A stretch of 64,000 nt of DNA, taken from the NCBI GenBank assembly GCA_010909165.1, contig VJWM01000134.1, positions 620,001 to 684,000 of the forward strand, written 5' to 3'. Under the pieces are notes generated by a model, which was not told the origin of the DNA, made no database searches, and was given only the letters and a program-made list of their open reading frames with translations. The position numbers and the translations under genes were made by a program. Position 1 is the stretch's first letter; each line of letters starts with the position of its first letter. Positions 56,201-64,000 of this stretch are shown here, piece after piece. This stretch comes from Anthoceros angustus (lineage: Eukaryota; Streptophyta; Anthocerotopsida; Anthocerotales; Anthocerotaceae).

Positions 56201-57755
56201 GCAGATAGGTGAAGTGGATGTCCATGCGCAGCTGCTACCTGGCGACAAAGTCAGACTGGTGAAAGAGATGATGACCAAGGGAATGACAGGAATGATTGGG
56301 GATGGCATCAATGACGCTCCGGCACTGGCAACTGCCGATATTGGAATTGCAATGGGAGTTGCTGGCTCCGCGGTTGCTATGGAAACTGCACATGTATCAT
56401 TGATGACAAATGACCTGACGAAGGTAGCAGGGGCGGTACTCCTGGGACAGGCGTGTCGGAGGAAGATACAGCTGAACATCTTCCTGGCACTCTTCACGAA
56501 GGCAGTCGTTTTGGGGCTAGCTCTTGGTGGATATGCTGCTCTTTGGGCTGCGGTAGTTGCAGACGTCGGTACTTGCCTTTTGGTGACGTTTAACAGCATG
56601 CGGTTGTTGAAGTGGAACAAATTTCAACGGCGGGAGTTAGGTGAGGACGACAAAGTGGGGGCACGAAGGATGATGAATTTTTTCCAAAAGGCCAAGTCAC
56701 AGAGACTCGGTGCCAACTGCAATGAGGCATGCTGTACTCCAGGTCTGGAGAGGGGTTCCGATGAGCGGTTGCCGTGCTGCACTTATGACGAAGAATTGGG
56801 CACAGTGGTTTGTCAGCCTTCAGGCCCGTCTGGTGACACCATGAGGAGAAGGATTGGCGTCAAGGAGGCATGCGCAAGCAGCAAACATTTGCTACCAATT
56901 TCCTCCTTGGGAGCCGAGAGGGTCAAGACCACATGTTGCAGTGAAAGCTTTGCAGCTGCCACCCCGTTGGAAGCAAATGTCAGTGCCTGTTCAAAGCAGT
57001 GCTGTGGGTCTGCTTCCGCTGCTCCGGTGCCAGTGCCGGTACTAAAGCCAGCGACATGTGCCAAGAAATGCTGCGCAGAGCAGAAACCTGTCGGTGACAC
57101 TGCAACTCCAGTCCCTCAAACTGAGAAGGCTTGTTCCAAGGGATGCTGCGGGGGGAAGAAACCAGCTCCAGTGGCAGAGGGTGCCAACCATTGCTCAGCA
57201 AACGTCAGTGCCTGTTCGAAGCAATGCTGTGGGCCTGCTTCCGCTCCACCGACGCCAGTGCCGGTACTAAAATCAGCGGCATGTGTCAAGAAATGCTGCG
57301 CAGAGCACAAGCCTGTCGGCGACACTGCACCACCCCCAGTCCCTCAAACTGAGAAGCCTTGTTCCAAGGCATGCTGCGGGGAGAAGAAACCATCTCCGGT
57401 GGCAGAGTGTACCGACACTCGTTCGAAAAAATGCTGTGCGGGGAATCCCTTTCTGGTGGCAGACAGTGGCAAGGCTTGTGCTAAACAGTGCTGTGAGGAG
57501 AAGAAGCCCGTGGAGGTGGCCACTGCGTGTCCGGCTAAACATCCTGGAACAAAGCTGGTGGAAGATGGCAAGGTCACTAAGACGTGCTGTGGGCACAAGA
57601 AGCCTGTTTTGGTGGCAGAGAATGTTAAGTCCTGCTGCGATGAAGAAAAGCCCGTTGTGGTGGCCACTGCTTGTCATACGAAACAGTGTGGAACAGAGAC
57701 GGTGGAAGGTGGGCAGAAGAAATGCTGTGGGCACAAGAAGCATATCTTGCACTGA
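53269..57755 (+). CDS. HMA: P1B-type heavy-metal ATPase (Zn/Cd-type HMA) with a Cys-Cys-rich C-terminal tail
   Basis: Membrane pump exporting Zn2+/Cd2+ using ATP. Ten exons: 53269-53887, 53999-54256, 54357-54454, 54528-54783, 54860-55001, 55072-55410, 55508-55707, 55820-55965, 56045-56113, 56205-57755, about 1225 residues. For exon 5 the donor gttgag at 55002 keeps the frame, whereas gtacgt at 54998 does not. The His-rich N-terminus ([20 protein letters not shown]) precedes an HMA domain with CCPAE, matching the CCxxE of plant Zn-type pumps. Then come TGES, the transmembrane [11 protein letters not shown], the phosphorylation site [11 protein letters not shown], the SHPM nucleotide-binding motif, [17 protein letters not shown] and DVGTCLLV in the last helix. 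The tail after about 56600 has some 14 CC pairs in repeats such as CSKQCCG and CAKKCCAE. A coding-like exon 52961-53152 (phase-compatible with ...ttcag|TGCATG at 53266) suggests the true start lies upstream. Confidence 0.92.
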
Positions 57756-58046
57756 GTGTTAAAGACCTGCTGTGAGGAGATGAAGCCTGTTGCGGTGGCA
57801 AACGATGCCAATTAGAAGGGATGTACGGCAGGACAAATGTACATCGTGAATGCTTTGTGAGGCTACCTTAGGTAGGTGTTGTAAAGCCTTTCCTCCGTTC
57901 TCGCTGGAACTAGGCATACGTACCGTACCTAGGTAGGTACCCAATAAGGCCTGTATCAGAATCGCTATAAATCCTAACAAGGCTTGTATTTCGAAGCCCG
58001 AATGACCTAAGCAAAGACAGTGAGAAGGCCACACTGGTGTGTTGCG

Positions 58047-58796
58047 ATGGCGCGTTATGACAGAGCGATCACGGTATTTTCTCCAGATGGCCATCTCTTC
58101 CAGGTGGAGTACGCACTGGAGGCAGTGCGGAAGGGAAACGCGGCTGTGGGAGTGCAGGGGCACTGATAATATTGTTCTAGGAGTGGAGAAGAAGTCCACG
58201 GCCAAGCTGCAGGATGCCAGGTCTTGGTTGCTTGTGGCATCGGTTTCGTGGCTTACGTTGCGAATGGTGGTCTTTTGAGGGCTACCTTGGAGCGTTGTTG
58301 AGCTGAGCTGACGTGATTTGCAGGGCAAGAGCGTGCACACAAGAGCTGGTCACTCATGACCTAATTGTTTGTGGTTTTCAGGACTGTGCGGAAAATTCTG
58401 AGACTGGACGAGCATATTTCACTGGCTTTTGCCGGATTGACAGCAGACGCTCGTGTTCTGGTAAATAGGGCTCGTGTTGAGTGCCAAAGCCACAGACTGA
58501 CAGTTGAAGACCCGGTGACAGTGGAGTATATCACTCGCTTCATCGCAGGTTTGCAGCAGAAGTACACTCAGAGTGGAGGTGTGCGGCCGTTTGGAATTTC
58601 CACCTTGATCGTTGGATTCGACCCGTATACCAAAGTGCCTTCCCTCTACCAGACAGATCCGTCTGGGACTTTTTCTGCATGGAAGGCTAATGCTACGGGC
58701 AGAAACTCCAACTCGGTGCGGGAATTTCTGGAGAAGAACTACACCGAGACATCAGGGGCGGAAACTGTGAAACTGGCTGTTCGAGCTCTTCTCGAG
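58047..58796 (+). pseudogene. PAD1: Proteasome alpha-7 partial copy A (exon 1 frameshifted, exon 2 intact, exon 3 missing)
   Basis: Exon 1 starts at ATG 58047 ([15 protein letters not shown]) but has an extra A (gtgcaggggcac against gtgcggggcac in copy B), giving an early stop. Exon 2, 58382-58796, is fully open and keeps [20 protein letters not shown], which copy B has lost. It ends at the duplication junction before exon 3. Confidence 0.88.
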
Positions 58797-58840
58797 GTAT
58801 GTAGGGGAAGTTTGGAGGAGTAACGTGTCCGTAAGTCTTC

Positions 58841-59319
58841 GTACTAAAATCAGCGGCATGTGTCAAGAAATGCTGCGAGCACAAGCCTGTCGGCGACACT
58901 GCACCACCCCAGTCCCTCAAACTGAGAAGCCTTGTTCCAAGGCATGCTGCGGGAGAAGATCTCCGGTGGCAGAGTGTACCGACACTGTTCGAAAAAATGC
59001 TGTGGGGAATCCCTTTCTGGTGGCAGACAGTGGCAAGGCTTGTGCTAAACAGTGCTGTGAGGAGAAGAAGCCCGTGGAGGTGGCCACTGCGTGTCCGGCT
59101 AAACATCCTGGAACAAAGCTGGTGGAAGATGGCAAGGTCACTAAGACGTGCTGTGGGCACAAGAAGCCTGTTTTGGTGGCAGAGAATGTTAAGTCCTGCT
59201 GCGATGAAGAAAAGCCCGTTGTGGTGGCCACTGCTTGTCATACGAAACAGTGTGGAACAGAGACGGTGGAAGGTGGGCAGAAGAAATGCTGTGGGCACAA
59301 GAAGCATATCTTGCACTGA
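58841..59319 (+). pseudogene. Duplicated HMA C-terminal tail fragment
   Basis: Repeats the last part of the ATPase tail (from about residue 1060) with several in-run deletions and ends with the same [12 protein letters not shown] stop. It has no promoter or start of its own; it begins at the duplication junction. Confidence 0.88.
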
Positions 59320-59606
59320 GTGTTAAAGACCTGCTGTGAGGAGATGAAGCCTGTTGCGGTGGCAAACGATGCCAATTAGAAGGGATGTACGGCAGGACAA
59401 ATGTACATCGTGAATGCTGTGAGGCTACCTTAGGTAGGTGTTGTAAAGCCTTTCCTCCGTTCTCGCTGGAACTAGGCATACGTACCGTACCTAGGTAGGT
59501 ACCCAATAAGGCCTGTATCAGAATCGCTATAAATCCTAACAAGGCTTGTATTTCAGCCCGAATGACCTAAGCAAAGACAGTGAGAAGGCCACACTGGTGT
59601 GTTGCG

Positions 59607-60585
59607 ATGGCGCGTTATGACAGAGCGATCACGGTATTTTCTCCAGATGGCCATCTCTTCCAGGTGGAGTACGCACTGGAGGCAGTGCGGAAGGGAAACG
59701 CGGCTGTGGGAGTGCGGGGCACTGATAATATTGTTCTAGGAGTGGAGAAGAAGTCCACGGCCAAGCTGCAGGATGCCAGGTCTTGGTTGCTTGTGGCATC
59801 GGTTTCGTGGCTTACGTTGCGAATGGTGGTCTTTTGAGGGCTACCTTGGAGCGTTGTTGAGCTGAGCTGACGTGATTTGCAGGGCAAGAGCGTGCACACA
59901 AGAGCTGGTCACTCATGACCTAATTGTTTGTGGTTTTCAGGACTGTGCGGAAAATTCTGAGACTGGACGAGCATATTTCACTGGCTTTTGCCGGATTGAC
60001 AGCAGACGCTCGTGTTCTGGTAAATAGGGCTCGTGTTGAGTGCCAAAGCCACAGACTGACAGTTGAAGACCCGGTGACAGTGGAGTATATCACTCGCTTC
60101 ATCGCAGGTTTGCAGCAGAAGTACACTCAGAGTGGAGGTGTGCGGCCGTTTGGAATTTCCACCTTGATCGTTGGATTCGACCCGTATACCAAAGTGCCTT
60201 CCCTCTGACAGATCCGTCTGGGACTTTTCTGCATGGAAGGCTAATGCTACGGGCAGAAACTCCAACTCGGTGCGGGAATTTCTGGAGAAGAACTACACCG
60301 AGACATCAGGGGCGGAAACTGTGAAACTGGCTGTTCGAGCTCTTCTCGAGGTATGTAGGGGAAGTTTGGAGGAGTAACGTGTCCGTAAGTCTTCATGCTA
60401 AAACCGTTATGCGCTCTACCCAGGTTGTGGAAAGCGGCGGAAAGAACATAGAGATTGCCGTGATGACCAAGGAGACAGGTTTGCGGCTGCTTGAAGAGTC
60501 TGAGATCGAAGAGATAGTCGCTGGCATAGAGGCAGAGAAAGCAGCTGCCGAGGCTGCCAAGAAGGGTCCACCAAGAGACACTTAA
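59607..60585 (+). CDS. PAD1: 20S proteasome subunit alpha type-7 (copy B, exon 2 frameshifted)
   Basis: Structural alpha-ring subunit of the 20S proteasome in cytosol and nucleus. Exon 1 59607-59779 reads [20 protein letters not shown] and contains the alpha-subunit signature ([20 protein letters not shown]). Exon 2 59941-60350 contains [19 protein letters not shown] and [17 protein letters not shown], then loses acca plus a T (ccctctgacag), shifting frame. Exon 3 60424-60585 reads [20 protein letters not shown] and ends KKGPPRDT. With exon 2 taken from copy A the product is 249 residues, as expected (about 250 in plants). The gene starts about 290 bp after the HMA stop on the same strand in each unit. 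Confidence 0.93.
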
Positions 60586-61940
60586 GACCTTTCTTGCCCC
60601 TCAGGCGTATCACACAAGCCCAAGGCCGGAGTTGGAGCTTCCTTGCTCCATTTTCATATCTAGACTTCTCGATTGCCCCCTCCATGCAACCAAGACGTCT
60701 ACTCGCGTCCGTTTACCGTCCAACTCCATAATTTCTTTCCTAGTCAGGCCATTCCATAGCCAGCGGTACAATGTTAACATTAACCTGCATCAATCTGCTG
60801 GTAAATGAACTTGTTCATATTTGGCGGTCCAGGTTCCCGATTAGCGATCAGCACATATGTGTATGCACAAATGACATACATATGACATGTATGTACATAC
60901 ATATGTGCATCCAGGGATGAGTTGACCTCGTGCGGCCGTGCCGCGTTGGAAAAGAGTGCAATAGCGCACATGTTTTGTGTGCGGTAGACAAGGCCAGCGG
61001 AACACGGAAGATAATTGACCACATGACCACATGCGAAATAAAGCGCCTCGCAGCCGCCTCGTGAAGCTCGTTGTCGTTGTTGTCGGCCAGCAGGAAAACG
61101 TTGTTGGAGGCGCCGAGTCCCCCATTGCCGCGTCCCAGAGGGCAGAGCCGAGTGCTGAGCCCGTCGCTGCTGTCGCTGCTGTCGCTGCTCTTTGCTCTTT
61201 GCTCTCATCAGCTCTTTGTTTCCCAAGCCTGTCAGTGTGGTGCAGGCCGGGCCGGCGTCGCTCTGCACAGGTATCGCGGCAGCTGCTGGAGACTTGGGAT
61301 GCGAGCTCGGAAATTCTGCACCAGATTGGGACGGAGTCGGAGTCGGAGTCGGAGGCGGTGCAATGCAAAGAAGCGTTCAGAGGAATCGAGCTCTCTTGCA
61401 CTTGCGAGATTTTTGAGGCGATTGCTCCAACTCTCCAGTCCCTCGACTCGGTTCGTACCTGTGGAGGAGTCGGCGACCGCCAGCTTTGTCACTGCCAGCC
61501 TCTTCGCATTCTGCTCCAGGCATACAACGGAGCTAGTTCGAGGATTCCTTTTGAGAGGCGGGGAACCGGGAAGTGGAGACTCTGAGGAGAAGCGGAATTG
61601 CCAGGAGCTGGATTTGACCAGTACAACGAGTGCTCCAGCTGCCTTCGGTTGCAAGAAGTTTCACATTGCTGTGCTGTCAGAGCTCTGACTTGTTTGCGAG
61701 TATGTCCATCGATGTCACCTCCAGTCGGCTTTAGCGGTGCAGATCAGGTGAGAACCGTCGAGTCGGGATGGTTTGATTGCGTGACTGAGAGTAAGCCCTG
61801 GTGAAGTTGCGAATTCGTCCGCTTGTCGTTTAGGTTACAAGTTTGAGCAGGACGATGCAGTAGACTTGAAATTGCAGCCACAGCACGATTGTGAGCCGAG
61901 CCTCCTGGCCCGCAGTGTCTGTCTTTGCTCAGCCTTACCG
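60586..61940. other. Spacer and long leader upstream of the bHLH gene
   Basis: 60851-60908 is rich in alternating acatatgt palindromes. 61160-61215 has ctgctgtcg/ctctttg repeats and 61330-61355 a ggagtc run. Overlapping frames at 61031-61688 are open in three phases; they could include a 5' exon but no family is recognisable. Confidence 0.4.
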
Positions 61941-61942
61941 CT

Positions 61943-62172
61943 GGCTGAAATTTGAAGATCCACCTGAGCCTGCCGCGTTTGACGACAGCGCTTTAGTTTT
62001 GGTGCAAAGTCTGGTTGAAGTTGCAAGATCCAGCTGCGCATCGTCACCGCGGTGTCCGTCAAGTTGCTTTAGCTCACTCAGTGCGGCTGAAATTTCAACA
62101 TCCAGCTTCAGACGCATGCGTGCCGCTGCAGTGCCCGTATGGAGTCGCAGGCTGAAATTTCAAGATCCAGCT
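61943..62172. promoter_or_regulatory. Four phased copies of a ~23-bp motif upstream of the bHLH gene
   Basis: ggctgaaatttcaagatcca-type cores occur at 61943, 62013, 62085 and 62150 (spacings 70, 72, 65), each followed by (c)cagct or a close variant. Sequence between the cores is poorly conserved. The core includes the palindrome tgaaatttca. Their role is unknown; they lie 210-440 bp before the bHLH start codon, possibly in the 5' leader. Confidence 0.75.
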
Positions 62173-62384
62173 GTCAGTCTCAGTGTGGACTCATGCCTCT
62201 CCATTTGCTTGTGCGCAGTGTCATGTGACAGGCTTCGGGGCCTACAGGCAGGAGAGCTGATGAGAATCGGGACTCCGCCGCTCCGACTCGTTGTTCAAGG
62301 ATTCAACACAGATTAGAGCTTTCTTTCCTCCATTGCACTTGGAGGTGCAGGCACCAGGACTGCTTCCAGCACAGAGCGCGTGAC

Positions 62385-63163
62385 ATGGCTTCCGGAATAT
62401 CAAGAACGCGTTCAACGGACTCAGACGCGGCAGCACCGCATGAGACCATGCAGGCCGAGTATATTGCGGATTCCAGTGCAGCAATGATCCGCTCAAGTTC
62501 CACCAGCGCTACCGCACGGCCTTATTCTGCGTGGACGGAAGTCGCGGGAACACAGTTCGTGTGCAGTCAGGGCAGAACAGCCTCGCAGGTGTCCGCAATC
62601 GGCAGCCGGAGGACGGCATTCCAGAAATGGCCAGGGAGGAGCCCGGGCTTCACCAGCGGGAAACCGAATCACTGGCTGCTGCGGAGATGCTTGAGCAGCC
62701 TCTCGGAGTGTCAGGCAACGGCAACGGCAACGGCAGCCGCCGCCGAGGCCAGGCTACAGGGCCGCTATTCTGACGACCAGTCGCGCAGATGCAGCATTCA
62801 TCACATTCAGGCTGAGCGGAGGAGGAGGAAGTTACAGAACGACAGCATTGCGGAGCTCCGACGCTTGCTTCCTAAGACGAACAAGGTTCTTTCTCGTCTC
62901 CCTCGCAAGCTGGTGTGTGTTGATCTGGCCCTAATCCGCTACACTATCGTCTCATTTGTTCGTCGATTTGTGAAATTGTGTGGATGCAGAAGGACAAAGC
63001 GTTCGTCCTGCGCCACACGATCGACTATATGAACACCCTGCTTTCCCAGAACCGGCAGCTCGAGGAGTGCAGTCGTCAGCTTGGGGAAAAAATTCGTCAG
63101 CAGGACGAGGAACTTTCCCGGCTCAGGGCCAACGCCTCCGCTCGGAGCGTGCAGGAAGCCTAA
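62385..63163 (+). CDS. bHLH transcription factor (two exons)
   Basis: DNA-binding regulator of the basic helix-loop-helix class, nuclear. Exon 1 62385-62885 (start MASGISRTRSTDSDAAAPHE) and exon 2 62990-63163 join in phase at the loop, giving about 224 residues. The basic region HHIQAERRRRKLQN has the H-x3-E-x3-R pattern that reads E-box DNA. Helix 1 is DSIAELRRLLPKTNK and helix 2 starts KDKAFVLRHTIDYMNTLLSQ. A leucine-poor coiled extension follows (LEECSRQLGEKIRQQDEELS) and the protein ends at QEA. The N-terminal half is Ser/Ala/Thr-rich and unconserved. The intron (gttcttt...gatgcag) is 104 bp. The start is the first in-frame ATG; an upstream exon cannot be excluded. The subfamily is not assigned. 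Confidence 0.85.
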
Positions 63164-63271
63164 ACTCACTGGCCGCACGTTTTCGGCATTGTCCGAGGCG
63201 CAAGTTCGGAGGCAATACCTAATATCTCAACGTGAGGTAATTCGGACGCTCGTTTTCCTTATGCTTGGAAT

Positions 63272-63400
63272 GGGTTAGGCAGGGGTTCCCACAGGCTAAG
63301 CAGGGTTAAGTAGGGGGTTCTACAGGCTAAGCAGGGGTTACGTAGGGGGGTGCAACAGGTTAAGCGGTTGAGGCGTTAGTTTAGGGTTAGATACTGGGAC
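63272..63400. repeat. ~31-33 bp G-rich tandem repeat ending in a telo-box
   Basis: Three to four units of ggctaagcagg(g)gttaagtagg at about 63272, 63294, 63325 and 63358, followed by tttagggttag at about 63380, the Arabidopsis-type telomere-like (telo-box) sequence. Located in the 3' flank of the bHLH gene. Confidence 0.7.
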
Positions 63401-63691
63401 CGGGGACAGGTGAAGTGGGCGTATTTCACGTTGAAAACAGGACTGACAGGGTGACGACGGAGGCCGGCCTAGTTTGTCGTGTTGTAGGAGCGGAGCGCCT
63501 TCTCTGTCTCCTGCAGCCTGCTCCCAAACCGGCTTTGCTGCTATACAAGGATGGGTCTTCCAGTCCGATCTTCAGGCTTCTCCTGTCTGGCTCTCACAAC
63601 CTTGGGGCAGCAGCCAGCCGCCAGCAGCCTCTACTGTGGACGTGCACTTGTGTGCCGAGGTGACTACCTCGAGGCTAAGGCTGGAAGTGCA

Positions 63692-63721
63692 GAGGAGGAG
63701 GAGGAGGAGGAGGAGGAGGAG
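63692..63721. repeat. (GAG)n microsatellite
   Basis: About ten uninterrupted gag triplets. Confidence 0.95.
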
Positions 63722-64000
63722 GGGGATCCAGAGGAGCTGCAATTGTGGGAATGAGGTTTGGTCCGACCGAGAGGAGACATTGCAGGCTCTGCTATCCTGC
63801 TCGACTGAAGAGCGGCGCAGCTTGGAAATTCAGAGCCGCAGCTAGCTGTGGCCAATTTGGCTTAGAGGGAGTCCGTGTAGGAGCTGATACAGGGGCTGTG
63901 GTAGTGTAACATCAGTGCTTCGGGAACATTGCTTGCTGGAGACCGTCGTGCCCAGGTTGAAGGCAGGTGCAGGTGTGGTCGACCCCCTGCCTGAGGAAGG

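Larger units (their letters stand above)
57264..60417 (+). repeat. Direct tandem duplication (~1.58 kb) spanning the HMA 3' end and most of the proteasome alpha-7 gene
   Basis: gtactaaaatcagcggcatg is at 57264 and 58841 (offset 1577). Unit 1 ends after PAD1 exon 2 at ...cgtaagtcttc, where the intact sequence at about 60396 continues catgctaaaacc, so the junction uses roughly CTAAAA. I noted about ten differences between units and all are indels (cgcagagc/cgagc, C-run, gaagaaacc loss, tcgttcg/tgttcg, gcaggggc/gcggggc, ctaccagac/ctgac, T-run); no substitution was noticed. Confidence 0.93.

Noticed and set aside
57060-57762. Alternative frames over the HMA tail
   Set aside because: Arg/Pro-rich or Leu/Gln-rich shadows of the CC-repeat coding frame, which is the one continuous with GDGINDAP and the P-type core.
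61031-61688. Overlapping 184- and 205-codon frames upstream of the bHLH gene
   Set aside because: Open in three phases and Ser/Arg/Leu-biased; no motif, so not called as genes, although a 5' exon cannot be excluded.
1-64000. tRNA, rRNA and organellar genes
   Set aside because: No cloverleaf-type or rRNA-like sequence was recognised by eye; a covariance-model search would be decisive.

Overview
The window is nuclear DNA of a land plant (or close streptophyte). The genes are split by many short introns (about 60-130 bp, GT...AG). Their products match plant families: a RECQL2-type DNA helicase, a P1B-type heavy-metal ATPase with the plant CCxxE metal-binding motif, 20S proteasome subunit alpha-7 and a bHLH factor. 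The transposons (copia, MULE, piggyBac, pogo/Tc1-type, probable LINE) are also typical. Very short introns and close gene spacing suggest an early-diverging lineage such as a Selaginella-like lycophyte or a bryophyte. This is a low-confidence inference; nothing in the sequence names the species.

Layout: 1-4.4 kb is a tandem duplication carrying the RECQL2 5' end. RECQL2 continues to 9.56 kb, with its 3' half duplicated again. 9.6-12.4 kb is AT-rich intergenic DNA, and 12.4-13.3 kb holds a small unrecognised three-exon gene. 14.19-14.91 kb is a short element with CAGTC-type terminal inverted repeats and a TA duplication. 15.30-29.16 kb is a giant Mutator-like element (MULE) with ~270-bp inverted ends and a perfect 9-bp target duplication. 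It carries a duplicated, broken transposase with a SWIM finger and about 8 kb of GC-rich repeats. 29.2-37.5 kb is transposon wreckage and minisatellites. 37.5-41.5 kb is a piggyBac-derived transposase, partly duplicated and internally deleted. 42.835-50.699 kb is a copia element with 237-bp LTRs and a GCGTG target duplication. 50.7-51.6 kb is an unknown protein-coding fragment. 53-63.2 kb is the gene-rich end: heavy-metal ATPase, proteasome alpha-7, bHLH, all on the plus strand.

The most general feature is a series of direct tandem duplications (about 2.16, 1.70, 2.95, 0.84, 1.08, 1.19 and 1.58 kb). Where I compared the genic pairs closely, the copies differ almost only by short indels in homopolymers or short repeats, with hardly any substitutions. 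In each conserved gene no single copy is intact, but exons taken from both copies give a full-length product. This fits assembly duplication of uncorrected long-read sequence better than biology, though I cannot prove it here. No convincing new biological system is visible. The best candidates for follow-up are the giant MULE, the Cys-Cys-rich ATPase tail, and the ~70-bp phased motif array upstream of the bHLH gene.
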